A stretch of 64,000 nucleotides of DNA, taken from positions 27,848,991 through 27,912,990 of the forward strand of contig JBCFYV010011135.1 of the NCBI GenBank assembly GCA_039000515.1, read 5' to 3'. The stretch is from Timema cristinae. Lineage: Eukaryota; Arthropoda; Insecta; Phasmatodea; Timematidae. A program made the translations under genes and the position numbers. How positions within the stretch are numbered: the first letter of the stretch is position 1; each line of letters opens with the position of its first letter. The notes below the pieces were generated by a model. It saw nothing but the letters and a program-made list of their open reading frames with translations, was not told the origin of the DNA and did no database searches. Of this stretch, positions 42,966 to 53,388 are shown piece after piece.

Positions 42966-43690
42966 TCTCTTTACCACCCCATCTTAATATCTGTTCAGGT
43001 TATACGCATTCTTATTAGGTGTTCTGTCTTACGACAGGTCCATTCCTTTTGTCATTGAACTTAGACCACCAATGCACCCTGTCCTCTGCCGCCTCCTTCA
43101 GCTCCCAGAGTTTTCTTCTTTTCTTCAAGTCATCCAATATTTGAATCCTCCTCCTTCCTCAGCTCCTCTTTCCCTCAACCTTTCCTTCTATGACGTCATA
43201 CAGAAGACAGTTCCTCCTAAGGATGTATCCTGTCTGATTTGTACCAAAGAATCACATCCAAAATGTTTCTCTTATCACCCACTCTTCATTTGTCACCCTG
43301 TCTGTCCACCTGATCTTCTCAAGCCTTCTTCATATTTCAAAACTCTCCAAGTATTTCTTCTCCATTTTCCTAAGAGTCCCAGTTTCTGCTCCAAATGAAA
43401 CATTTCATCAGTTTCTTCCTCAGCTCCAAACTCAACTTGCTGGTCAGCAGAAACCTTTCTTGTTGAAAGCTTCCTCGGCTATGGCGATCCTCTACCTAAT
43501 TTCCTTGGTTGCGGTAGGCGTCCTTTGTCAGCAGATCTCCTAGGTCTGGTAGTTTTCCAACTCCTGGTTTTCAATTTTTACTTTCAATGGATCTTAATTT
43601 TTTTTAGTCACTTCTCAGTGTTGATCTCCATTCCAGATCTTCTCGCTATCTCCATTAGCAGGTCCATAATTTAACCCCAACACTTCTCTA
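42966..43690 (-). pseudogene. LINE-1 3' fragment: end of reverse-transcriptase ORF and 3' UTR
   Basis: Minus-strand translation with frame breaks gives MDLLMEIARRSGMEINTEK (end of the polymerase region), AFNKKRFLLTSKLSLELRKK, LMKCFIWS, EKRNILDVI, then REE-poor linkers and a last block ending NGPVVRQNT before TAATAA. These are the order and wording of the C-terminal region of a non-LTR retrotransposon ORF2 (RTE/jockey-like; clade not certain). The 3' UTR is only about 45 bp and reads GCGTATAACCTGAACAGATA then TTAAGATGGGGTGG. About 32 of 41 bases equal the shared SINE tail. The plus-strand 108-codon frame here is a shadow. Confidence 0.82.
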
Positions 43691-43904
43691 TTATCATATT
43701 TCACCATATTCAAGGATGATTTTTAATCCCATTTTAGCACATGATAACTTGTTTGATTGTTTAAAACTTAATAGTTGACGTCTGTTATATGTTTTGTTTT
43801 TTTTGGTCCTAGTTAAAAACATATTTAATTCACCGAGGATTTGCTTAAAAATAATCATCCCTGACACAGCTATCTCAATTGAAGCATGATTATATCATAT
43901 ATGC
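43691..43904. other. AT-rich unassigned sequence
   Basis: May continue the LINE upstream but I cannot confirm coding similarity. Confidence 0.35.
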
Positions 43905-44045
43905 ATACATGATAATTACACTAATGTAGTAGGGACCAGTAAAGAAGCATTTTAGTGGTAATCCACCGGCATTTGCGTGGAAGGATAGCGGGAAAACTTA
44001 AGTAGACCTGACCGGGATTCGAACCCTTATCTCCCCATATTTATT
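43905..44045 (-). mobile_element. SINE-C fragment
   Basis: B box GGGTTCGAATCCCGG, body CCACGCAAATGCCGGTGG. Head and tail incomplete. Confidence 0.7.
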
Positions 44046-44640
44046 GGAACGGTAATTAAAAAAAAACAGGCATGATATTAGTATGAACTCTACCAGTCCA
44101 CATACGTTTGAAACACATGTGTAGAGTAAACTAGTTTGATATAGGACTTTACGTTGGGCAAGTTTTTATATCCGATCATCTAAATTGAGACTAAATCAAT
44201 GCTGTTGCAAAATGTCTTGAGAGAAAAAATAATGGCAATAACAGTAAAATTAAAATGATTACAGTAAGTACTATTTAAAGGTCAACATGACACACACATC
44301 TATGTTCGATATAAACGTCATTTATAAATGGCTGATGAATATATCGTTTGTTTTTTGTTTGTTTCAGTTCCTTCTTTCTTATATCCACGACCTTGCCATT
44401 CTAACTGCTAAGACCACACCAAGGCCCCCGCTTATTAAACATAGAGGCCTCTTGTCAACTCCCAATGAAACACGGATATAGCGGAGACTTTCTTCTAAAA
44501 GCTGTAACTAGGATCTTTTTTTTTTTATGAGAAGGCCAGTGTTGGCTAGCAATTACAAGTACACGCATTTCGTGGGACACTTTCTGAAAAAAAAAATCAT
44601 GGCTTGCTTACTTACCCTGAGACATTAGGGACGTTTAGAT
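44046..44640. other. no gene
   Basis: The 64-codon frame at 44287-44481 is not recognised. The rest is AT-rich. Confidence 0.4.
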
Positions 44641-44649
44641 TCATTTCCG

Positions 44650-44885
44650 CAATTACAAACGTACTCCACCTATCCCTTTCTTGGGATAGTTCTATCCAGT
44701 CCACCTCATCACACCTATCTCTACTTACTTTGACGCTACTCTGTACAAGTCCACCTCATCACACCCTATCCTATCTTGAGCTAGCTCTGTACTAGTCCAA
44801 CCATCATTACACTCTATCCCTATCTTGAGCTAGTTCTGTCCAGTCCACCTCATTACAACCCTATCTCTATCTTCATTCTTGTAGA
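44650..44885. repeat. degenerate ~54-bp tandem repeat, 4 copies
   Basis: Recurring GTCCACCTCATCACACC and TCTTGAGCTAGTTCTGT words. Confidence 0.8.
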
Positions 44886-44889
44886 AACA

Positions 44890-45120
44890 TTACACCCAAA
44901 TATCATAAATAGAAATAATATTCATGTTACTTACTCTATGGCATTAGGAACTAGGAACACTGTTACAGAAAAATTGAGAAAAGAGAAACATCTTTGTCCA
45001 CCAAAGATCATAAAAATAAATTATATTTAAAAGATCTAAACTAAAAAGCATATAATTTCTTATATCTGAAATTACAGGCTTTATAAAATTATATTTCAAA
45101 TAAAAGATTTTTATCTTTAA
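44890..45120 (-). repeat. dispersed repeat shared with 25.5 kb
   Basis: Reverse complement of 44.92-45.02 kb nearly equals 25.49-25.59 kb (CTGTAACAGTGTTCCTAGTT). AT-rich flanks are also weakly similar. Confidence 0.7.
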
Positions 45121-45249
45121 TAGTACTACAACTTTACAATGATAAGCTATTTCGTATCTGAAATAGTTGTGGAGAAATTTTGAAAATTGGAAAATTCACC
45201 CCATGTAAAGTACCCTCAAAGTAATTTTCATTAGAAAATTAGAGTCGCC

Positions 45250-45530
45250 GTTTTGTTTAAATTGAAATATAGTGTATGTATAAAAATGTAATCAAAATCG
45301 TTAGAACCAATTTTGAGAAAATTTACTTTTTCTCATTTGCCCTTTATAAACAACTCTTAAATTTTTAGAGTTTGAAATCTTTTCCAAAACCACCTTAGAG
45401 GGACTTAATGAAAACCCAAGACCAAGTTTAAGCACAAATGGTAGAATAGTTTCTGCTCTAGCCCGAGGTACAGACAGACAGACAGACAGACAGACAACGG
45501 CATCGCGAATCAACTATTTTAATTTCAAGG
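45250..45530 (-). repeat. (CTGT)n-centred dispersed repeat
   Basis: Minus strand reads CGATGCCGTTGTCTGTCTG, TACCTCGGGCTAGAGCAG, then an AT-rich zone with GGTCTTGGGTTTTCATTAAG, similar to the plus strand at 24.66-24.85 kb. The 70-codon frame here is part of the repeat. Confidence 0.6.
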
Positions 45531-45637
45531 AGTCATGAAACGTTGACCTTTATCAAAGTCTATAATTTGATTATTTTATTTTTACGGTCACAATACTTCT
45601 TTCTCCGAGGTATCGAGAGAAAGTAAAAATCGTATAT

Positions 45638-46027
45638 GTTACCGTTGAAACCCTATTCCAGGACAAACTAGATCGAACCAAGCCGAATCGATACATCCTA
45701 AGAGCCTCAGGATGAACTAGTTTAGCCTAGTCTACATTCGTTAATCCTGAAAATTTGGCCTAGCTCATTGGATAAATTAGTATAGCCTACAATTTTATCA
45801 AGCCAAACCAGGGTTAGGTTAGGTTAGGTTCGGTTAGCTGACACCATTTGCGTGTGAACTGTGGATGATGAAACATGCCCAAGGTCGATTCATCGTATGG
45901 GTTAAGAAGAATGAAAACTAGTACCGCTTAAAAACATCAAACTATTGGTTTATCCTAAAAACGGCAGGATGTATCAATTCGGCCTGGTCCGAACTAGTTT
46001 GTCCTGGAATCGGGTTTGGACGGTAAC
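45638..46027. mobile_element. TIR element of about 390 bp
   Basis: Ends GTTACCGTTGAAACCCTATT and AATCGGGTTTGGACGGTAAC, continuing inward to matched ATTCCAGGACAAACTAG and GATACATCCT, so the inverted repeat is about 60 bp. Interior contains a short (TTAGG)n-like run at 45808-45830. No coding. Superfamily undecided. Confidence 0.82.
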
Positions 46028-46505
46028 AAAAATATAATAAATTACGTCTACCGACAAATTGTATTTAAATTAGTGGCTCGTTATTATATTTAAAAATTCT
46101 CAAAGCAGCCCTTCAGTCAAATAATTCGCACATGTCTTCTTTAGGCCATCCAACCATCAAAGGAAGCTGATAGAATAGTGCCCTATTTAAATGGCACCAC
46201 AAAATGAATGGTAAAAGAAAAAGCAACCAAAGGGGGTGTGAACTTTTTGTCTTGCCAAGTAATTTCTAACTGTTTCAACAACTCAAACCGGAAGAAAACG
46301 GGCGCCTTTCACTTCACCACGATGGTCCGTGGAGTTGAGGCCCTTTCTCTCTTCTTTTTTTTCGCAGTTGCTGGAAGGTCAACCAGAAGAAGAGGAAGGC
46401 GTTGTTGGTCCTCAAGGCCATCCCCAACTGTTGACAAGTGCCTCATGTATAGCCTTCTCCCGGCCTCGGGTAAGGTCACTCATGCCGTCAGATGTCCACA
46501 TCTTA
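46028..46505. other. no gene
   Basis: The 149-codon plus frame starting at 46208 runs into the 78-bp element flank and shows no domain. Confidence 0.4.
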
Positions 46506-46509
46506 AGGC

Positions 46510-47275
46510 GGCCGCCTTAGTCAGTGAGAAAGTATCGATCTTTGTCAGGTGTGTGTCGTTTTATAGAACTACTTCTCTATTCTGTCTAAGCTTATACTCT
46601 GTTCATCGTGTCAATAAAAAAGAGAGAAAGAAAACTATGAAACTTATCTCAAGGTAAAGAGGAAAGCTCGCTGCTAGTTCTAGAATATCAAACAATGACG
46701 TATTTGTTAGAGGAAACTTCTTATCTCGAGGTAAAGAGGAAAGCTCGCTGCTAGTTCTCAAAAATCAAACAATGACTGTATTTGTTAGAGGAAACTTCTT
46801 ATCTCAAGGTAAAGAGGAAAGCTCGCTGCTAGTTCTCAAATATCAAACAATGACTGTATTTGTTAGAGGAAACTTCTTATCTCAAGGTAAAGAGGAAAGC
46901 TCGCTGCTAGTTCTCAAATATCAAACAATGACTGTATTTGTTAGAGGAAACATCTTATCTCGAGGTAAAGAGGAAAGCTCGCTGCTAGTTCTCAAATAAC
47001 AAACAATGACTGTATTTGTTAGAGGAAACTTCTTATCTCCAGGTAAAGAGGAAAGCTCGCTGCTAGTTCTCAAATATCAAACAATGACTGTATTTGTTAG
47101 AAGAAGGCTAAATCTAGAGCCCTTTTTCATTGAGCTCAGTCTCATAGCTTCGCTGATATGATTAAAAAGTCGTTGAAAATGAGCACATGTCACATTTTCA
47201 CACATTTGTTTTCTATTGATAAAACTCAAATTTAAGGTTGTTAAGTAAAAATAAAGCCGAAATACTCCAACAGGC
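46510..47275 (+). mobile_element. 78-bp minisatellite element, copy 5
   Basis: Head flank AGTGAGAAAGTATCGATC, TCTGTCTAAGCTTATACTC. Array 46648-47100 with about six units. Tail flank AGAGCCCTTTTTCATTGAGC to about 47275, where it meets copy 6 in opposite orientation. Confidence 0.88.
46648..47100 (+). repeat. tandem array, 78-bp unit, ~6 copies
   Basis: Same unit as at 22.3 kb. Single-base changes such as AAAAATCAAAC and AAATAACAAAC distinguish neighbours. Confidence 0.96.
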
Positions 47276-47675
47276 CTCTTTTTCCTTAACCCTAATTTTG
47301 ACTTTTATTAATAGTAACAAATGTGTGATGTGAAATTATCTCATTTTCAATTACTTTTCAATCATATTAGTGGATCTATGAACCTAGGCTTAATGAAAAT
47401 TGGCTTCATTTGTGAGAGGAAGGCTAAATTTAAAATCAATGTTTGATATTTTAGAACTAGCAGTGTGCTTTCCTTTTCACCTTGAGAAAACAAGTTTCAT
47501 AGCTTTATTTCCCCTTTATCCTATTGACAAGACGAATGGTTGGTTGTAGGCGAAGGGCATAAGGGAATTATAAGCCTAAACAGAATATAGAAGTAGTTAC
47601 AGAAAACGACACCATATATTGTATGTATTTCAAGGCGTGTGTCAACGCTACTGATTTATATTCTCTTTGACAAAT
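47276..47675 (-). mobile_element. 78-bp minisatellite element, copy 6, single-unit form
   Basis: Tail flank (TTTTATTAATAGTAACAAAT, GGCTAAATTTAAAATC), one diverged unit (GAACTAGCAGTGTGCTTTCC) and head flank (TTCATAGCTTTATTTCCCCT, AAGGCGTGTGTCAACGC). With only one unit, it shows that the flanks, not the array, define the element. Tail-to-tail with copy 5. Confidence 0.8.
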
Positions 47676-47758
47676 GGGCATAGCAAATAGATTGGATTTC
47701 CAGTGAAAATGTGGGGATTAGGTTCAAATACAATCCAGACACACTATAATAATAATAA

Positions 47759-48018
47759 TAATAATATTTGGCACCGCGTCTTACTACCCGTTCGGGTTAT
47801 ACGCTTTAAGTACTAATTACGCTAATGGATTAGGAATTGGGAAGGTTGAATTAGAGGAAGTGAACCAGCATTTGCGTGTAGGGAGAGTAGAAAACAATTT
47901 AGGAAAAACCACCCCCAGCTCACCCGACCGAGATTCGAACCTCGATCTCCCCGTCCTCAAGTAGTCGAGCTCAACACGAATAGCGCGTTAGCCAACTACG
48001 CCACCTAGGCGGGTCACT
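47759..48018 (-). mobile_element. SINE-B, full length
   Basis: Short direct repeats ACACTATA at 47751-47758 and 48019-48026. Head GGCGTAGTTGGCTAACGCGC, B box AGGTTCGAATCTCGG, tail ACCCGAACGGGTAGTAAGAC. Confidence 0.93.
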
Positions 48019-48412
48019 ACACTATAGAATATTTTATTAAATTTGATTTATGACTGCTTTTTTCAAGCTCCATATGCGCTTAATGCGTTTACACTTTTTC
48101 TAATCTAAGCTACTTTCTTCCCAAAGCTGCCCTCATTCCCACTTAAAGTCATTTTATAGTGACGGTTACTGACGCCGGTGGGCACACGAACTAAGTCGTC
48201 AGTCTCGTTTAGTCTGGATTACCTGGTGGCATGGAGACCACAGTTCGAAATCCAGACGGATTACTTTCGACATTTTTTTTATATGTTCTTGCAAATACGT
48301 ATTCATTTCTTCTCAAATCTATCTTCTCACACAAGTGTAAACACGTGGGGATATCCTGGATGAAATGTAAGCTCGAAACGACGTTTAATGAAATACATAT
48401 TTATTTGTTTTA
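48019..48412. other. no gene
   Basis: Two overlapping short frames at 48178-48413 have no recognised domain. Confidence 0.4.
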
Positions 48413-48414
48413 AT

Positions 48415-48657
48415 TAGCACCACCCGTTGGGTTATACGTCTACGCACTAATTACTCTAAAGGTTAGGAAGGTTGAATTTAGAGGAATTTCACCCGCAATT
48501 GCGTGGAAGGAGAGTGGAATTTTTTTATTAAAAACACCCTCCCATTCTCTCAACCAGTTCACCCGACTTAAATTCGAATCTTAATCGCCCCCGTCTTCGT
48601 CAATCCAGCTCAACACGAAACTAGCACGTTAGCTAACTACGCTACCGATACAGGTTG
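48415..48657 (-). mobile_element. SINE-B copy
   Basis: Head GCGTAGTTAGCTAACGTGCT, B box reduced to AAGATTCGAATTTAAG, tail lacking the GCGTCTTACT section. Confidence 0.85.
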
Positions 48658-48892
48658 AAAAAAATATAGCTTCAAGGCACTCGATATAGAACTTGTGTCT
48701 ACAATGGGTCATCCTGCTTAACCCCCTTCTCCTCACCAACGTCCTAGAGAGACGCCCTCGCCGAGGGCCGTGAGTTCGCCTTGAGATGGTCACACCCGGA
48801 TATGCAAACGTACCAATGTTTTCACAATAGAACGGGAGTGCTGCTAATCTCAGATACGTGCTCAACTTCTGTTGGAAGACAGGGCTGCCAAG

Positions 48893-49915
48893 ATACAGTC
48901 CATTCTTCGTAGGAAGAACCTTATCTGACAGCTAGAAAAGTTACCACAGTCCAATGTTCATAAGAAGAACCTTATCTGACAGCTAGAACAGTTACTACAG
49001 TCAAATGTTCATAGGAAGAACCTTATCTGGCAGCTAGAACAGTTACTACAGTCCAATGTTCATAGGAAGAACCTTATCTGACAGCTAGAAAAGTTACTAC
49101 AGTCCACTGTTCATAGGAAGAACCTTATCTGACAGCTAGAACAGTTACTACAGTCCAATGTTCATAGTAAGAACCTTATCTGACAGCTAGAAAAGTTACT
49201 ACAGTCCAATGTTCATAGGAAGAACCTTATCTGACAGCTAGAAGAGTTACTACAGTCCACTGTTCATAGGAAGAACCTTATCTGACAGCTAGAACAGTTA
49301 CTACAGTCCAATGTTCATAGGAAGAACCTTATCTGACAGCTAGAAAAGTTACTACAGTCCACTGTTCATAGGGAGAACCTTATCTGACAGCTAGAACAGT
49401 TACTACAGTCCAATGTTCATAGTAAGAACCTTATCTGACAGCTAGAACAGTTACTACAGTCCAATGTTCATAGGAAGAACCTTATCTGACAGCTAGAAAA
49501 GTTACTACAGTCCAATGTTCATAGAAAGAACCTTATATGACAGCTATTAAAGCAACTACAGTCCAATGTTCATAGGAAGAACCTTATCTGACAGCTAGAA
49601 AAGTTACTACAGTCCACTGTTCATAGGAAGAACCTTATCTGACAGCTAGAACAGTTACTACAGTCCAATGTTCATAGTAAGAACCTTATCTGACAGCTAG
49701 AACAGTTACTACAGTCCAATGTTCATAGGAAGAACCTTATCTGACAGCTAGAAAAGTTACTACAGTCCAATGTTCATAGAAAGAACCTTATATGACAGCT
49801 ATTAAAGCTACTACAATCCAATGTTCATAGGAAGAACCTTATATGAAAGCTAGAACAGTTACTACAATCCAATGTTCATAGGAAGAACCTCAGCTGACAG
49901 ATAGAACAGTTACTA
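48893..49915. repeat. minisatellite, 51-bp unit, ~20 copies
   Basis: Unit: CATAGGAAGAACCTTATCTG, ACAGCTAGAACAGTTACTAC, AGTCCAATGTT. Marker variants repeat every 255 bp, i.e. five units: CATAGTAAG at 49163, 49418 and 49673; ATAGAAAGAACC at 49521 and 49776. The minus strand of AGTCCAATGTTCATAGGAAG parallels the dispersed motif CTTCCTATGAAAATTGGACT. Confidence 0.97.
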
Positions 49916-50027
49916 GACTACTTTCATGCATTCATACGTCAAGACATTGAATCTGGGTGTATCACTATAAAATTATAACAATAATAAAATAGTAAAATGT
50001 AATCAATGTTAACCGTGGAAAAATGTG

Positions 50028-50073
50028 TTTGTATTTTCTAAAAGGCACTTCGTATGAAAATCTTACTGTATAG
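50028..50073 (+). repeat. dispersed ~45-bp motif
   Basis: AAATGTGTTTGTATTTTCTA, then CTTCGTATGAAAATCTTACT. Lies just beyond the end of the 51-bp array. Confidence 0.6.
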
Positions 50074-50229
50074 TGAAGAGAAACCGTTTGAACGCAAGTC
50101 ATTGGGTAAACAGAGTGTATTCTGGTCTCAACCTTTGACCTTCTGTCGATCAAGTTCGGACCTCCAAGGCCTCCAGTAGTGCTGGGGGCTTTATAGACTG
50201 ACCTTGGGAGGCGAGGGATTCCTGACAAA

Positions 50230-50580
50230 ATACCAGAAGGTCACACACATACTCTAGGAAACAAAAGCCAAGCGGTTACTCAGGCCGGGGCCACATCTAT
50301 CAGTTTTGATTATTTTTTGTTAAGCTCGGTTCACACCTTCAACTAAGGTGAACAGCTGAATCTATAATCTCGATTTTCTTACGGACTACCACCTGAAGGT
50401 TCCTTTTTCATATCATAATCCCACTATAGTGTAAGGGTTTAGTAGGAAAAAAGGCCTTTCATAAAGTTACTCGCGAGTAACGTTTCGAATTCACTTTATG
50501 TTACAGTCCAATTTTCATAGAAAGCACTTTTTAGAGAATACTTACATATATGCGGTCAACATTGCTAAAATTTACTATAT
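50230..50580. other. no gene; one inverted motif copy
   Basis: 50500-50530, minus strand: CTTTCTATGAAAATTGGACT, a further copy of the dispersed motif. Otherwise nothing. Confidence 0.5.
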
Positions 50581-50867
50581 ATTATTATTTTTATTATTAT
50601 TAGCACCGCGTCTTACTACCCGTTCGGGTTATACGCACTTACGCTAATGTGTAATGGTAGGGTGATTGTGGTATGAAATGTAGGACCTACAGTTTAACGT
50701 GGAATCCGAACCACGGTGGAGGCCTGGCATTCCCCACATTCACAATATGTCTTGTCAGAGGTGAAGGAAGGGTTTGGTAATCAGATAAATCTGTGCCGGG
50801 ACCTAGGATTGAACCCCGGCCACCAACACAGAAGTCCGACACCTTACCCCTAGACCACCAGGCCACC
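50581..50867 (-). mobile_element. SINE-A, full length
   Basis: Full head, body with the 28.4-kb-type gap, and common tail with (AAT)n. Confidence 0.94.
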
Positions 50868-51169
50868 AAAAGTAATTAATGTATGGGGCTTAAAATTAGT
50901 ATAACCATACATTAATATGAGGTATACACAATGAAATATTTATAATATATTAATAATAATTTGTAATATATTAGCAGTTTAAAAGTAGGTGATTAAAATT
51001 ACATAAGTTTAATGACATAAATCTTGTCCATTTTTATACCCCGGATAATTTAATCTCATTTTTGTAGTTTGTCGATATTTGGAACGAATTATGTTTTATT
51101 TTAACCTAAATCTGCTCGTTTATTTTATTATTTTGTCTGAATTGAGCATTGCAAATATAAATTTGAAAT

Positions 51170-51350
51170 GTGTGGTAGGCCATGTAAGACGTGACTAAAT
51201 GTTGCAGACGAATGTGAGAAACATTAAGAGTTTTAATAATAAAATAGCATTAATGACTCGTTGTATGGATGTTGTTGAAGAGAAGGGAGTATGCAAGGAT
51301 AGGGAAGTTTGGAGAAACTTAGTGAAGATGGATTAAGTATGAAGTTGTTT
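51170..51350 (+). pseudogene. LINE-2 family 3' end
   Basis: GTAGGCCATGTAAGACGTGA, then GACTCGTTGTATGGATGTTG and AGTGAAGATGGATTAAGTAT match the minus strand of 24.9-25.07 kb. About 35 bp of extra AT-rich sequence interrupts it. Confidence 0.65.
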
Positions 51351-51379
51351 CTTGAGATGTGTGCACAGTTAATTTCCTA

Positions 51380-51625
51380 CCCCTTAAGGGACCCACGTGA
51401 TCAGGTACATTAGCCCCATGGCTTCTTTGGTGCTGACTGATGGATTTTAAAAGTTACCAGACCAAATTATATATCCCTACGCCACACCATATGATCTGCA
51501 AAAACATGTGTTTAGCATCTGTCACTTTTGACAGTCAAAATTTAGGTATATACCTAAATTTTTACTGTCAGCTGTCAGTCAGCACCAAAGAAGCCATGGA
51601 GCTACTGTATGTATATGTATTTCAT
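51380..51625. repeat. inverted repeat, ~26-bp arms
   Basis: CCATGGCTTCTTTGGTGCTG (about 51418) pairs with CAGCACCAAAGAAGCCATGG (about 51579). A second palindrome, TTTAGGTATATACCTAAA, lies between. Could be a small MITE. No target duplication seen. Confidence 0.75.
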
Positions 51626-52015
51626 GACATTTTTTTTGTTTTGACTGTACCGATTTTATAGACAGCACATACTAGCAGAACATAATATGTCAGGCCAACC
51701 CAGAAGGTCATATAATCCCAACTCATGACACCCAGGTAAATGGTACGCCTGATCGGTGCAATTATCTATAAGGCTGGACATAAACACACCCCTTGCAAAG
51801 GACCAAAGCGTGACGCTCAAGTTAATCGTCTGCTTGAGTGTGTGGGGACATATTTAACGGTTTCTTTTAATGTTCTTGTGCGAAAACATGGTCTCTGGTG
51901 AAATAAAGGTGTTGTTTGAAAATAGTGAAGTATTAAACCACACTTGGCTGAAGAAACATCTACATTAAAGGATATACAATTCAGTTTTACATGTAATATT
52001 GTAAAAATACGAAAA
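51626..52015. other. unassigned sequence
   Basis: No gene recognised. Confidence 0.4.
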
Positions 52016-52019
52016 ACAT

Positions 52020-53000
52020 CTTCAATATATTTAATTATTCAGCTATTTCATAACGTTTAACAATTTATTTTCCTCTAATCTGAAACAAATTTTAAACTAA
52101 ATTAAAAGTATTTTCTCTTCGTTTTGGATATTATTGATTATGTGTAATATAGTGCATACATTAATACCTTTTAATACAGGCATCGTATTTAATTGGAAAA
52201 GAGAAAATACTTTGTCATTTTTTTATACATACAATACATTATTTTATGATTATGTTATCGTATTTCGAAGTATTTAAATGAATAAAATATTTGTATCCAC
52301 TGCGTGGGTGCGCCATTGTAAATGGCTTGTATCCGTCACGTTCAATCATATGGTTTAAATTCGTCGGTCGCCATTTTGAAGCTATATTAGATAGACCTTT
52401 TCTGAAAGTGATGAGAATAATAGTTTGTTTTAAGTGGAATAGAACGATAAATAAGCTTATTGTGCCCGACTTCAAATAAATATAAATAATATTGCCCTAA
52501 ATTACTGGGTAAACTATCAAGTTCATTAATTATCATAAGTTTTCATTGCAGTTATCAGGTGACCTGGTGGTCTAGGGGTTAAGTCAGACTTCTGTCCTGG
52601 TGGCCAGGGTTCAATCCTCGGCCCCGGCACAGATTTATCTGATTTCCAAACCCTTCCTTCACCTCTGATAAGACATCTTGTGAATGTGAGGAATGCCAGG
52701 CCTCCACCGTGGTTCGGATTCCACGTTAAACTGTAGGTCCTTCATTTCATCTCACAATCACCCTACCATTACACATTAGCGTAAGTGCGTGTAACCAGAA
52801 CGGTTAGTAAGATGCGGTGCTAATAATAATAATAATAATAATAATAACAACAACAACAACAACATTGAAGTTATCCAAAGTGACATGTGTCAGCTGTTGG
52901 CGTAGGGATATATTAGGGAGTATTTTTATTAACTTTTTGAGCTGTCGTGGATGTATTATACTTGCTATCCTTTATGATCTTGTAGGGACCCTATTAGAAC
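52020..53000 (+). repeat. duplicated segment, copy 1, with exon-like end
   Basis: Collinear with 57.14-57.74 kb. Shared blocks include AAATTAAAAGTA, CAAATAAATATA, a splice-acceptor-like TTTTCATTGCAG and the coding-like stretch SKVTCVSCWRRDILGS. In this copy SINE-A lies exactly at the acceptor junction. Open frames at 52291 and 52817 are pieces of it. The protein family is not recognised. Confidence 0.6.
52558..52865 (+). mobile_element. SINE-A at an exon-like junction
   Basis: Direct repeat AGTTATC before and after. Head GGTGACCTGGTGGTCTAGGG, tail then (AAT)n and (AAC)n. Confidence 0.93.
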
Positions 53001-53388
53001 CGAGATGACCGGAAGTGATAGCGAGATTATTCCCCTTTCTTCCAGCGCCCACTGTTGTTAACCCCGATTTGTTTACACAATGTGACAATGTCAACTGAAG
53101 GGCGCGCTGGTGACTTGAGCTTGGACGCGATTCGATACGTTCTACAAGGTTATGTTGCCCTGATACATTTTCACACGCGATGCATGAAGAAGCACTTCCC
53201 TCCCCTCTCCCCTCAACAACCACTTTCGTCCTGGCCTATCGGGCTGAAAAAGAAGACCTCTAAAAACACAGCGGATGAAGGAATGGCCATTATGTGATGT
53301 TGTGTGGTGTCAGTTGATCACACAAGATGGCGCGTGGTGGCGATTACGCAACGCACTGAATATCTATCGTCCGCCACAACCAAGTATA
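53001..53388. other. GC-richer stretch, no assigned gene
   Basis: Frames at 53055-53297 and 53275-53511 overlap the element below and lack recognised domains. Confidence 0.35.

Noticed and set aside
43072..43398. 108-codon plus frame
   Set aside because: Antisense shadow of the LINE-1 fragment on the minus strand.
45808..45833. TTAGG telomere-like run
   Set aside because: Only three to four units inside a TIR element, so no evidence of a telomere. It would fit an arthropod but proves nothing.
46208..46657. 149-codon plus frame
   Set aside because: Crosses into the conserved flank of a 78-bp element and has no recognisable domain.
48893..49915. Possible CRISPR-like array
   Set aside because: Units are contiguous with no unique spacers, and the DNA is eukaryotic. 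It is a minisatellite.
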